NCBI RefSeq assembly: GCF_008831285.2
Contig: NC_045150.1
Span: 62,001 to 126,000, forward strand
Source: Nymphaea colorata
Lineage: Eukaryota; Streptophyta; Magnoliopsida; Nymphaeales; Nymphaeaceae
Length of the DNA: 64,000 bases
Direction: 5' to 3'
The stretch's first letter is position 1. The number at the start of each line of letters is the position of its first letter. Below, one piece after another: positions 24,784 to 36,800 of the stretch. A program made the position numbers and the translations under genes. The notes below the pieces were generated by a model. It made no database searches, was not told the origin of the DNA, and was given only the letters and a program-made list of their open reading frames with translations.

Positions 24784-26086
24784 ACACAAGGTAATGTGTT
24801 TTAGCAACATCTTGCCAAGACCAAACTTTAGTTAAAAATCAAATTTAAGACTCGAACACGTTGACAGGATTATATTTTGACAAGATATGATGTTGGGGGT
24901 TCATTTGGTAACATATGCAATAGTTCCCTGTCCAACTGCACCCAAGCAAAGCATACTGCCCAGCAAGACTTTGCAATGCTTACAACAGAATATAGCAAAA
25001 GGAGTACTGCAATTTCATGCTTGTATTTTGTGATTTTCATCAAGCTCGTAGAAGAAGCCTACATGGGGAGCGTTTGTCTTGTCCTCTTTGTATGAATCTT
25101 TTAAGGGATGCAACCCAATTTGTGTAACACATGTACGCATCCTTCCACTAACTCTTTCTCTAGACGTGTTCTTGTTTAATTCTTAATGAATGCATGCTTA
25201 TACAATTCTCCCTCTTAGTTGAAATTAAGTTTTTCACAGTTAAATTCAGCAATCCCTTTCCATTCTGTGAGTGCTTTTGACATTCTTCTTTAGGTTTCCA
25301 TCTTATACTGATAGTTCCAGCATTATTTGGTTCAGCTGGAGAAGTAGCAGCTGAAACTTACACTATGCTATTTAGCAGTGATCTAATTTATGGGCCTACA
25401 ATTAGCACTGAAGCTGCAAATAATTAACTGCATCTAGAAAAGCAGAAAAATAAAGCATAAGCAGAAGTAAGAAGACACATCTTGCAGGACTATCAAAATC
25501 CATGACTGCTCCCTTGGTATTTGATTTACATAATAAGGTTAAGTGTGCCAAACAATTATCGAACTCTCACTCTCTTCCCAACTTTTGCTTTGAGAAGACC
25601 TCCTCTGAGGATGTTTGGTATAGCATCCGCCGATATCTAAGTAAGCAACATCTCAAATTTTCATATCAATGTTCAGAGGCTCCACTGACAATTTTCCCTC
25701 ATATCACAGTCTCTCCCCATTTCTTTTTTTATATAACGGATGCGTTCAAGCATTCACCTGCACTCAATAAAGCGGGGACGATTTTAGGGTTCAGACATGT
25801 AATTGTTAGAAATTATCACAGCATTCATTAAATAAAAAAGTGCATAATTGAAAACATCGATGCCCTTACAGACATTCTGAGAATCAACACCATGACAGAG
25901 GAATATGAAATGGAAACAATTAAGGTGGGCACTGGGCAAGACGACAGATAGCTTCTAGTTCGTAATTGGGTTGATGGGGTGGGGCAAATTGCCAAGGTAG
26001 GAGACGGATTGAGGAGGAGACAATGTTCACGCACTTACACTCTCCTGGACTGTCGATTGGATTCGTCCGCAATCAAGAAACAGGGA
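24784..26086. other. Intergenic / 3' flank of the ABCI1 gene
   Basis: A 109-codon frame at 25,502-25,831 (+) and a 72-codon frame at 24,877-25,095 (+) are open but show no recognised family and no splice or promoter context. The 3' end of the minus-strand ABCI1 transcript should fall in the last few hundred bases. Confidence 0.45.
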
Positions 26087-26755
26087 TCAACGCACAAGGT
26101 CGACGAGGATCTTCCTCCGGGGGAACCTGGGCGGCAGCCTAAGATTCATGGCATCCTCCATCTCGATGGGAAGGTGAGTGGCGACGAAGACGATGCCCCC
26201 CTTCTTCCGGTGGTCAGCGATCATGGCCTCAAGGAGTTTGACACCGTCGTAGTCGAGGGCGACGGAGGGCTCATCCATGAGCCAGATCGGGCGGTCAATG
26301 GCCAGCATGCGGGCCAACTGGAGGCGCTTGCGCTGTCCCATCGAGAGGATGCGGGCCTTCTCGTGGACGAGGCGGCCGAGGCCCATGAACTCCAGGGCAG
26401 GGAGGGAGCGAAGGCCATCCTTTTTCTCGAGCACCTCGAACCATTGAACATTGTCGAGGACGGTGAGGTCTTCCTTGATCGCGTCCTTGAGGGAGAGCCA
26501 GTTGAGCTGCAGACGCCACTGGGCAGCGACGCCTGCGGAGGTAACGTCGTGGCCATCCCATAGGATGCGCCCCGCCGATGGCCGTGAGAACCCGGCCAGC
26601 ATGCGGAGGAAGGTGGATTTGCCTGCACCATTGCTGCCCGTCAGCACGAGTGCCCCGCCGTCGTGCACGGAAACGTTGATGTCGCGGAGCACCACTTGGG
26701 CGTTGCGCATGCACGAGACGTTGTGTAAAGCCACCCTCGGAAGCGGAGGCGGCAT
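26087..26755 (-). CDS. ABCI1: ABC transporter I family member 1, CcmA-type ATPase
   Basis: This is the ATP-binding subunit of the mitochondrial CcmAB system used in cytochrome c maturation, a bacterial-type pathway kept in plant mitochondria. It acts with the membrane protein CcmB at the inner membrane. The 222-residue single exon shows the Walker A GSNGAGKST (about residues 40-48), the Q-loop region around QLNWLSLKDAIKE, the signature LSMGQRKRLQLAR, Walker B IWLMDEP and the switch His in VATHLP. The family is about 229 residues, so it is full length. The start MPPPLPRVALHNVSCMRNAQ fits the family, and no earlier ATG in frame is needed. The coding part is markedly GC-richer than the flanks. 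A 5' UTR intron is likely (see separate entry). Confidence 0.95.
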   Translation of the reverse strand: MPPPLPRVALHNVSCMRNAQVVLRDINVSVHDGGALVLTGSNGAGKSTFLRMLAGFSRPSAGRILWDGHDVTSAGVAAQWRLQLNWLSLKDAIKEDLTVLDNVQWFEVLEKKDGLRSLPALEFMGLGRLVHEKARILSMGQRKRLQLARMLAIDRPIWLMDEPSVALDYDGVKLLEAMIADHRKKGGIVFVATHLPIEMEDAMNLRLPPRFPRRKILVDLVR

Positions 26756-27455
26756 GCTCTCTCCCCCTCTCTCTGATACGCTCTCTTCTGTGACGAATCT
26801 TGCACTCTCACCCTTCCATGCCGATGCAGGATATGTGTTCAGCCCAGAACTAAAAAAAGATAGAACTCAGAACGGGTGAAAATGCTCCTGGAGATTGGCA
26901 AGAATGAAGAGATGAAGAGAGTCAGTCTTTTCTATATGAAGATTAAAACGCCCCAACACAGGAATACCATCAGCTATCTCTGGTCTACATGCCTAAAAAA
27001 CGTGTATAAACGTATATACAAATGACACACAATAGTGATCCATCAGGTATTACAGCTCAATAAAGAACAGTTCTTTCAAAAGCATTCAAATCAAACATGT
27101 AGTTCAAGATAACATATTAGACCATCTTTCTTAACATTTGCTGTGACATTGTAGGGCAAATTAAAAAAAAAAAAAAAAGAACTGCATGAGAAAAACGATA
27201 AATTTAGAATTTAGCGGAAGCATAAAGGACAATATTGTTTAATTAATTCTGCAAGCAAAATGCATAAAATTAGGTGAGGAAGAATCTATTTTTCAAGTTA
27301 GATAATTTGCATCCAAAATGGAATGGGACAGGTTACGGATGACTGAAGATAGCAGCATAGTGAAGATTGAACAACAAGAGGAGAAGAATAGAACAGCTTA
27401 CGGATGACTAAGAATCTGGATTTCTGGACGAAGAATGAGAGTGTCTAGAGCCTAA

Positions 27456-27502
<47 letters not shown>

Positions 27503-27570
27503 CATGGAAGCGGAAGCACAAAGCAGGAGATGAGCAGTGAGCAGCAGCACAGATCAGTGGGTTTTAGGGC
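26756..27570 (-). promoter_or_regulatory. ABCI1 leader with probable 5' UTR intron and telo-box-like promoter motif
   Basis: Reading the minus strand, CCCTAAAACCC at about 27,559-27,569 resembles the telo-box common in promoters of plant organelle and housekeeping genes. A CT-rich leader follows, including the (GA)n/(CA)n tract at 27,457-27,500. A donor ATCC|GTAAGC at 27,402/27,401 and an acceptor TTTTTTTAG| at 26,850 would remove about 550 bases and leave a leader of about 95 bases before the ATG. The splice sites are inferred from consensus only. Confidence 0.45.
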
Positions 27571-28955
27571 TTTTTCAAGAAAACAAGGGGTGGCACGCGG
27601 GAGGCGAACCCCGCCGCCTTCCCCCGCTTCTGGAAAACAGGGATAAATTTACATAAACGAGTATAATTTTAACATATTCCGCAAAAGCCTAACATTTAGT
27701 TTTTTAAAATCAACGGGCTCATGTTAAGTTAAGAACATAATCCACAAAAGGCCGCCCCCGGCCCCATTCAATGAAACATCCATATTTTCTAAAACCATCA
27801 TAATAACAATTTTATTTCAAACTTCCAAGAAATTAGACGGCAGAAAATCACTAGGACGAGTAGTTAAAACAAGGCTTCCCATTCTATGCTTTCATAATAA
27901 GGTTAAAAGTAGTTGAACTGCTCTGATCAAGTAATTCACATCTCCCGAAAACATGCAATAAAAACTATTTGACATCCATTGACATGTAGAAATTTTCAGA
28001 GAAATTTGAAAGAACATAAGCAATACGAAAGGACATTTAATTTTGGTACATTTATTAAGTTTACTCTGCATTCTTTTCAGTTTATTATCTAACGACAGGG
28101 AAACAAATTTCAAACAGATTGAGCAACAGAAATTAAAGCATGCCACGTTATTCAGTAAGCCATGTCATGACAGCTAGGAACATAAATCCTGAAAATAGAC
28201 AAAACATGTCTAAAGATGAGGCAGGAAGAAGATGATATCTAAAAGAATTTGAACAGTTGCTCTAAGGGGCTGCTCCGTAGAGAAGAAAAGAAGGCGATAA
28301 TACAATCCACAACCACCAACACAATACATTAACCTCTACCACTCAACGAGTTCAGCGTGTAGGTTGGCCATCCAACAGATTACAGCATTATGGATCATTA
28401 TTCAGATCGTTTCAGCAATGTGAAAACCAGAAAAGGAGCCAAAAAAAAAAAAGGAGCATCTCCACATGACGACGCAGTTGCCGTTATTCATATAGTTTCA
28501 CGAACTCGAACAGAAAAAAGAAAAAACCAAAGAGGGGAAGGGCAAGCACTTCCTCTTGCTCAGCAATGTGATTCCACAAATCTGATCTTTCCGGGAAGTG
28601 CCAAACCAAAACGCAGTGCTCCGACTAATTGGGCGACCTTTTTGGGCGTTTCTGAAAGGGAGAGAGGGAGAGCGAGTGGGATGAAGAGAGAAAGACAGAG
28701 ACGCAAAAACAGGCACAAATAACCTTTTTTGAAGGACCCACAGCCGCAAAAATCGGCTTTTGAAGGAACCATTGGCACACCTAAGAGCAAAAATAATTGT
28801 TTGAGGGAAACACAGTCACACAAGTTGAAAAAATTGGTTTCTTTAGGGAAATGCAGGCACAAAATCGCGTTTGTTCCCCATTCTTTGCGGATGAACAAGA
28901 GTAAACAAGCGACAGAAAGAGGAAGAGAGAGAGAGGGGGGGATTTCGTTTCTTAC
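27571..28955. other. Intergenic, no gene seen
   Basis: AT-rich with short unrecognised ORFs on both strands. The purine-rich stretch at 28,640-28,700 opens shadow frames on both strands. Confidence 0.4.
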
Positions 28956-29098
28956 CTGACGACTTCGGGGTTGAAGGAGACAATGCCCTGTTGAAGCTTG
29001 AGATGGGGCTTCGGTTGCTTGAGTTTGTGAGGAAGCCTACAGTTTGGGTGAGAAGAAGAAGATTTCTGCGACAACTGAGAAGATGACAACGAAATCAT
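28956..29098 (-). CDS. Orphan first-exon candidate with plastid-targeting-like start
   Basis: An ATG at 29,098 opens 47 codons beginning MISLSSSQLSQKSSSSH, Ser-rich and lacking acidic residues in the first 35 positions, as in chloroplast transit peptides. It then reads GIVSFNPEVV and ends at a strong donor GTCAG|GTAAGA. I could not find a matching next exon before the ABCI1 leader at 27,570, and I do not recognise the protein. It could be the first exon of a lost gene, an upstream exon of ABCI1, or chance. Confidence 0.3.
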
Positions 29099-29689
29099 CA
29101 ATGGCAAAATCTCATACCAAACGCGGGTGGATGACTGTCTTTTTTGCACTGTTATCAGTGCCAGCAACAAAATCATACCTTGTCTTGTATACTAAAAATG
29201 AATATCGATCTGCCCGGTTGTGCTGAAACAATAACTTAAAATATTATTTCGAGCCTCTATGGACGAAAAGATTCTTATTCCAGATTTGAGCCTATACGTT
29301 CTCAATTCATCAGGGTTTCATCAGGGATTGGGGATGTTAACATATAGATTTGAATCAAATATATTATTAATCACATCTGCCTTTTTGAGTACTCGTATAG
29401 CTGAATCGAAAGACAAAAAGTCACATCAATTTCAATTCAAAAATCGATTCAACAATATGAATCCAATTCAAATCTATTTTTACATGCATATTTGAATATA
29501 AATATACATTTTGAACGGAATTTAACCAATTTTTAAAATGTAATAGCATAACATGAATGATATTGATTTAAACATAAGTCTAATTTGAATTTGTATTTGA
29601 ATCCGATCAAATATTTAAGTATATCTGAAGATGAATCCAATCGAATATTTATGTATATCTGAATTGAAGAGTCAGACTAAGTTCCACTA

Positions 29690-29930
29690 TAAAAAGAATG
29701 TTAAAATATAAAAAGAGGATAGTTAAACGAACCACAACTATATAAGTTAAACAAGTTAATGAGTAAAAAAAAACGAATCAGACTTAATAGAAACGAGTTA
29801 AAAGGGTTAGACAAGTAAAGCTTGAGCTTAATGTTGTATTTTCAAGTTGAGCTTGAGCCTATTCTATGGAGGTCAACTTGAGTTCGATGTGATGTGAGGG
29901 CAAGCCCAAGCTCAACTCAGCTTGTGTGCC
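29690..29930. repeat. Dispersed TCGAG-rich repeat family, copy 2 (decayed)
   Basis: It shares with the copy at 20,515 the order AGTTAAACAAGTTAATGAG, GAGTTAAAAGGGTTAGAC, AAGCTTGAGCTTAATG-TTG and GTCAACTTGAGTTCGA. It is more diverged, with CG dinucleotides replaced by TG or CA. Confidence 0.6.
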
Positions 29931-29939
29931 CCACTTTGT

Positions 29940-31260
29940 TTGGGGCCCAAACGTATAATTTTGTGCACTTAAAAGGTGACTATTTTCAAGTGCTTTTTCC
30001 AAGAGAGCATTTTCTATGTTACCCAGTCAACGTGGAAAAGCTATGTCCCTGCTTTTCACCAATAAGGGTATTTATGTAATTTTATATTCATTTTTATTTT
30101 TCTTGTGAAAGGAGGGGATCTTCCATTCAACAAGGAGGATTGATCATTTTCAGCTCATAACATATGGTCTCTTGCTGTGGATCATGACATACAACTGGCT
30201 TTATATACCATAGAGTACTATATCAAGAACAAAGAATTGCTTTATAAGCAAAAACCATATAGCAAAAGAAGTGAGCTGTTTTATTACTAGCACATAATAG
30301 GACACTTTTTGGGTCATGTGGTTAACATGGGAAAGCATGTGCCTACGCTTGGAAGGGCATTTTTGTCATTTTATGATAGAAAATTTTTTAAATCATTTTC
30401 ACTTATAAGTGAGAGAACAAACAAGGACATTTTGGTCATTTCTACTACACAACACATGGTCCTTTGTTAGGTTGTTAGGTTGCCATAACATGCTCCAGCC
30501 ACATAACATATAATTGTCATGTTATCTTCAAACTATATATAAGTAGAAAGCCACTCTTGTGATGGATGGAGAAGTCATATGCTGCTCAATTTGAAAACCA
30601 AGCTCTAGTGAATTGTCAAAACTGAACACTATGGAATCTTCAGGGGTCATTTAGCGACATGAACACTATGTGAGTGTCCCATGAATCTGCTTCCGTGCTT
30701 GAACATATTCATAGAACATTAGCCCTAGTGTCCCAAATGTATCAACGTTTTTTAAGACAACTTGACCAAGTTCAACATTCCCTTGAATCCTACAAAGCTC
30801 CACTAATCATTAAATTTGATTTCACTCCATGGCATCCATCAAAAACCACTACTTTCTCATACATCACTGCAGCCAAAGAAGGCGTAGAACTCGTGGCTAG
30901 TGACGGTACTGCCACGGGCTCTAGGGACTGTTTGGCATTGGGAACAACTTACTCTTGCTCCATGAAACTGTCTTAAAGATTGAGTTAAATTTATGAAATA
31001 CAATGTATGATGAATATACCCCAACCGATTCGCCGATTCGTAGAACAATAACATATTGTTGCTATTGTCAAACAGCCCTTAGGGACTACAGTCATTTTAT
31101 TTAACTCATAGTAAACGACAACAAGCAAAAGACATGGAGCACTTTCCATGTCATATCGCTAACATGGGAAGGCATGTTCCCATGTTTTAGCAGGATGGTA
31201 CTTTCTTGATTTTTATAATGCTCTTCTTACCATCTTTCAAAATTGTGAAATAGGTAAATA
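29940..31260. repeat. Direct repeat of about 300 bases, two copies plus a partial third
   Basis: Copy A (about 29,940-30,230) and copy B (about 30,270-30,560) share, in order, a CACTT...GGTGACT/GGGTCA block, AACGTGGAAAAGC or AACATGGGAAAGC with ATGT(G)CC, a GGGCATTTTTGTCATTTTAT-type block and TCATAACATATGGTC-type words. A partial copy C (about 31,120-31,220) has CTAACATGGGAAGGCATGTTCCC. A MITE-like element separates B and C. No coding frame. Confidence 0.6.
30642..31080. mobile_element. MITE-like element, same family as 43,124-43,277
   Basis: The left end AGGGGTCATTTAGCGACAT pairs imperfectly with the reverse complement of the right end, AAGGGCTGTTTGACAATAGC. Inside both ends lies a (T/C)GAATC word after a GTGTCCCA-type block, the same order as in the element at 43,124. 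The centre contains a 100-codon open frame (30,674-30,976, +) with no recognised family. Confidence 0.5.
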
Positions 31261-33480
31261 AATTTAATTTGGATATAAATATCCAACCGAACTGTTTTAA
31301 AAATTGGGTGTGGAAAAAAGTTTAATATCCGATTAAGAAATTATATTTATTTGAAGTTAAGAAATGCCATCCAGTTGTACTAGGATTTAGATTTAAATAA
31401 ATATATGATTTGATTTAGTTTTGAAGAATGTTCTATTTCTAATGTTCAAACAATATAATGTAGTTCAAGTTCAGTTCAAAAGAAGATTTCACATTCAAAT
31501 GTGAATTTAAGAATGAAATTCAAATAATATCCAGATTTGAATATGGTATAGACTTTTCTTTGTTCACATTCAAATTCAGGCCTTAGTAAGATGACCTTTG
31601 AAGAGACTGGTATAGTCAGAAACTTTTGGCCATGAGTTGTTTGAAGGGACAACATATATCAATAAGTAAATAAGTATTAAAGACATTTATGTAAAAATAA
31701 ATAAAAATTTTGTTATTAGCGTGGGCAACCGCCCACACGAGCCTATATGTAGCTCTGCTACTGTTTGAAACTCTAAAATTATTGATAAAAATGAAGGGAC
31801 GGTTTGACATATGGAACATTGTGCGAGTAGTAACTGTGACGCGCAATAATAAAAACTTGGTTTTATGTCGACGGAAGAAGTCAAAGCCGAGGAGAGAGAG
31901 TAGTAACTGCCACAAGAATCAAATGCTTTTGTTTCCTGCATTTATTCCTCGGCCTTCTCCTTTTTCGGTTTTTTTTTTTTTTCACCTGATAAGAAATCTA
32001 TCGCTCTTATCATCAACCGATTCAATTTGAGTTGAAGATCAACTGGTTCGATTCTCTGGGCCAATGAAGAGTGTCAATGTTTAACTAAGCATTTTATTTT
32101 TTATTTATTTATTTTTTAAATAAATCTTTTAACAATTTTGGCCGGTTCACAATCGATTTAGCCAAATCAATGAATCATCCATGGTAGGATTTTATAGATT
32201 TTTTTTTTCTTTTACAACAATGATGAAAAATAAAAAAAAAGGAATGATTGTGACACTTGAATTACCTTTATATTTGGTAAACTTTTCCTGAGTTTGTCCA
32301 AAAAAAAGAGAAAAGAATAAGCAAGAAAAAAGAAAAGACAAGCCATTTAGGTATTAGTTGACGGTGACCAAACAAAAGGGATAGCCGTTTAGGTTTGAAC
32401 GATGTGACTAGTTGTGCGTGATTGTTAACCGTTAGTCTTCTCTCTCTAAAATGTGCATGGCGTTATATGAGAATCGGGTTTCGCGTCAAAGTGGTGGCAA
32501 GCCGATTCGATCAAGAATGCCGCATGTCAAGTATGTTTTATTTTATTTTCAAATTTTAAACCATAATAATATTATGAAAAGAACTGAAAAACCGAAAATA
32601 TACATTTAATTATCATTATGAACTGTTTGAATTATTAAGAAAAATAGAAGCAACAAAATGGCGAAGTTGTGACTTGATTTTGATTCTCATTTCACTTTTG
32701 ATATTCTGGGGCTGGTAAGTTTTGAACAATATTTAATTTTGGTTTGTGTTTTTCTCATTAATAAAAAAATATTTGTGATTTTTTTTAAAAATCATACCTT
32801 TTATAGCAGTTTTTAAATAAAAAGTTAAAGTAAAAAAAACTATTAATTGAAAGGATAAAAATATAATTTAAGAGGTTGTTCGACATTAGCAATACATTGT
32901 TACTATCACATCATAAAATAGAATAGTGAAACTAATATTTCATGAATTTATTTTAACTTTTTAATTAAATTTATGAGATAATAACAATTGTTAGAAAACA
33001 AATTGTAGATATTTTTTTAATTAACAAAAATGTAATGTAACGTCTTAATAGGCAGTTTTCACGCAAGGTGCTATTTTTTAAAACATAAAAATATTTTCTA
33101 ATTATGAGAAAAATGGAAGCTCAAAAATGGGAATTTCCCAAATTTTTCTATTATTTATTTATTTAACATGACATATTTGCACTCTTTAATTAAAATGATG
33201 AGAATGCACGATTCGCATGTGATTTTCAGAGTTGACGACTTTTTGTGGTTTTATTACTTTACAATTTTTGTGAAAAGAAGGGAGCGAACTTGATTAGGAC
33301 AGGTTTATGAACCGGAGCTAAAACAAGACGGGGCGATACGAGACGAAACAATGGTCTTAACCGAGTCTGAGAGTGAACCACTGAACATGTGCTCGGTCAT
33401 AGACCTCCCTCCAAATCGCTGAAAAAGTTTACGACGAAAGGGAGAGACGCATGTAAACGAGACGGGGGAAGTCGAGGGAA
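31261..33480. other. Intergenic, no gene seen
   Basis: Very AT-rich. At 31,719-31,765 a GTGGGCAACCGCCCACACGAG...GTAGCTCTGCTAC segment resembles the end of a retroelement seen widely in plants. At 32,876-32,960 a single GTTCGACATTAGCAATA end resembles the MITE family at 30,642 and 43,124. No gene. Confidence 0.45.
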
Positions 33481-33491
33481 GAGGACGTTAC

Positions 33492-33535
<44 letters not shown>

Positions 33536-33808
33536 ACGCCGTTGGTACGCCTTCGGTTATGGAGAGCAAAGCAATCACCATTTGTTTGCGCGCAGAGGAG
33601 AAGGAGGAGGTGGTGAGAAGGGGAGGGAGAGAACGAGAGAGAGAGAGACAGCCGCTTTCTTCACCGTGATTGACAACTTTCGCGTCTGATCCACGTTTGT
33701 TCGCCTTCTCCTTCTTCCTCTGTTTCTTGGTGGCCTGCTTTTGTTCTTGTTGCTCTCCTCTGTTGTTGTTGTTGTTGTTTCTTTCTCCTCTGGTCCGTTG
33801 GTTGTGGG
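33481..33808 (+). promoter_or_regulatory. Likely 5' UTR / proximal promoter of the nucleotide-sugar transporter
   Basis: A (GA)n tract at 33,493-33,532, followed by further GA-rich and then CT-rich sequence (TTCTCCTTCTTCCTC), leads to the ATG at 33,809. Such GA/CT tracts are common in plant leaders and core promoters. No clear TATA box was seen. Confidence 0.4.
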
Positions 33809-36800
33809 ATGGAGGAGAATCACCGGTTGATCCAGTGGGGAGTCATCAGACCGCTGCTCGCGATTGTCCAATGGTGGACGTTCAACGTCACCGTTATCAT
33901 CACGAACAAATGGATCTTTCAGGTTCATCTCTTTCGCTTTCTCGTTAACTCTTGTTGTTTTTACTTTATCCGAGTCCTTGGGAAAAAAATCATGATAAAT
34001 CTGAGAAATGGGGAGGTTCTGAAACTTCAAAATCAAAATTGGCATGAATTCTTCTCTTACCCTCCTCCGGTCCTCGATCTCTATCAATGAATTCAACACA
34101 CGTATTCTAGCCATTACACTGACAAACTCGAGTTCTCGACTATAATTCGGTCGCTTTTTCTTAGCAACTTGCAGTTATCATCATCTTCTCACGATCATCT
34201 GTCTTGTACGTTCAATTTCACTTCTAGGATTCTCATCCTGAAAGTAGATAAATAAAAATCAGAAAGAGGGTTGGCAGTAGCGTTTCTATTTGATTGCTTT
34301 TCTTTTTCATTTGCTTGTCTCCTCTGCGTGGGGGAATACTGCATGAAGCAGTGAGCCTTAGACATGTCATCCATCAAATCACAGCAACAGAACTCTAAGC
34401 ATGTCATAACAAACTAGCTCGTACGTTGTATTTGGTCCTATTGGTTGGAAAAAGGAAGCATCCTTTTTCGTGAACGTACCAGTTTGCTTACTCTATCGGC
34501 ATAAAAAGGACGAAGAAGTCGAAGCAAACCGTCTCTTTCCTTCCTAAAAATCACTTTGCTGCTCCCTGTTTGCTTCCCACTTTCCAGCATCTCGTTCTCG
34601 GTTATCGTGTCATTCTTGAAAATTATTCGCTTCTCTGCTTCTGCTTCACGTATCGTCCGTTCTAGCTCATCATGTCATTCTTCAAAGCCTCTGCTTCTAC
34701 TTCACGTATCGCTTCGCATATTTCTTTCATTTGCTGCAATATTGGATGGTACATGAAAATCAGTAGTGGAAGGCTATGATTCTGTGAATTGAGAATAGAG
34801 GGCATCTGTTATACTAAATATCTTTTTTCTAAAAACGTAGAGATCATAGCTGGAAGGACCTGGTTTGAGATTGACGGATCTCGAAAAGTTAATCTGGTTT
34901 GTTTGTCCAGATCCAAGTTAAGGAAGCATCTTCTTTGGTATTAAAACAAGTATAGCATACGTGATAAACTCCAACGCTTTCTCATTTTTCGAGTAGTTGG
35001 CGGTATTTGGCATGACAAGGGAAGGATATTAGCCTATGCACTGTAAAATACTGTTAGCCATTTGACAAAGTGAATGTAAATAGTTGGCCAGTTTTATTTA
35101 TGCTAATGGTTGTGACCTTTTAGTTTATTAGCAACCGGATAAACTAGTGGGAGATGGTTTACAATGCTATGAAATTTAATAAACTGATGTATGTAAAATT
35201 TGTGATTCTGCAACTATGAGCCTGTCTTGATAAATAAAGGTTCTTCATTTTCTCGAGAAGAAAGACATGCTCTTTACACATCGAGCTGCTTTTCTTTCAG
35301 CACTTTTCAGAAGCTTAAGTATTTGTTGTAGGATGTTTATATATTATTTTCCTGGATCTCTAGAGATAATATTAATATTCACGATAAAAAGGTTGTTGGT
35401 TTCTTGTATTACTAGAGCATAGGCATATTTAAATGCTCTTTGTATATGTGTATCTGATACAATCTAGTCTGTGCAGAAATTGGATTTCAAGTTTCCCCTG
35501 TCTGTGTCATGTCTCCATTTTATATGCTCATCCATTGGATCATATTTGGCAATCAAAGTTTTTAAGGTAAAACCTTTAATTGAGATTGAACCTGAAGACC
35601 GTTGGAGAAGGATATTTCCCATGTCGTTCGTCTTCTGCATCAATATAGTGCTGGGAAACATGAGCCTAAGATATATTCCAGTTTCTTTTATGCAGACGAT
35701 TAAGTCATTCACCCCTGCTACTACAGGTTAGTTGAGGTCTCCTATTTCTGTTGTTTTATCTTGGCTTATCATGACTGAGCTCTTTATGTCAATAACATAT
35801 AGATGCTGCATTAAGCAGTTGTACTCCAGTGGCTGGTGTGGAAAAAGTACTTTGACTGGCGAATTTGGTGTTCCTTGGTGCCCATTATTGGGGGCGTTCT
35901 TCTTACTTCTGTTACGGAGCTAAGTTTCAATATGTTTGGATTTTCTGCTGCACTTTTTGGCTGCCTTGCTACATCTACAAAGACAATTTTAGCGGAATCA
36001 TTACTGCATGGCTTTAAATTTGACAGGTGCGTATTTTCTTCTGCAATAATATTTGTCAAGAATTTTGAACTTGCCTGTATCCTTCATGTAGCAGTCCTTT
36101 TTGGGTGTAAAAAGGGCAATGAAGAGGGTTGAGCCTTCCTGATTCTTCTCTTTCTTGCACCTGGAACTGTTGATTGATATGTCAGAAAGAATTATACGTT
36201 CACTGTGTGCCACATGCATATATATATGCGATTGCTGCTCCATCTTTTCTGTTTGTTATTCAATTAACATTTGCATAACGAATGCAGTAAATCCAATCTA
36301 AAGCACTATAATTGACTCATGCACCAAACAAATTTGCAGTAATAAGAATGGAACAAGACAAATAAGTGGATGGAAAAGGATTGGGAAAATTGGCCTCCAC
36401 ATAGGACTGGTCCAATTTCGGACAAATTGGATGCCAGTCTGCCCGTTGACGACATCCATGGTTTTGGCCATTCTCATGTTGCTGGTGCTGCATTCATGTC
36501 TGGCCTTGTGAAGACAAATACAGCTGCCGACATGTCCTTTTCACATAGTTGCCATTTGGAATTTTTACTCAATTCTCTACCTCACACACTTAGATGCAAA
36601 GAGGAAATAGAATTTCTATTGTCATGTTGTACACTAACATGTAATTAAATTTTCACTACTTCCAGCTTGTACATGATCCATAATTCATAGACAAATGTGG
36701 AACCTAAGAGTTTGGCTTATGAAATTTAAATTTACAACAAGTATATCAATTAGCTAAGAAGAACGTGCAAGGCTTTCTGTTAATCCAGTGAATGCTCATA

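Noticed and set aside
26221-26714. Two minus-strand frames of 136 and 139 codons and a 194-codon plus-strand frame at 25,979-26,563
   Set aside because: All are shadows of the ABCI1 coding exon, which has all ABC motifs in its own frame.
35732-35923. Separate small membrane protein after the transporter exon 2
   Set aside because: It is intron read-through plus an out-of-frame reading of exon 3; the correct frame continues the transporter.
36370-36648. 92-codon plus-strand frame with His/Met-rich peptide
   Set aside because: It lies within intron 3 of the transporter and has no family match or splice context.
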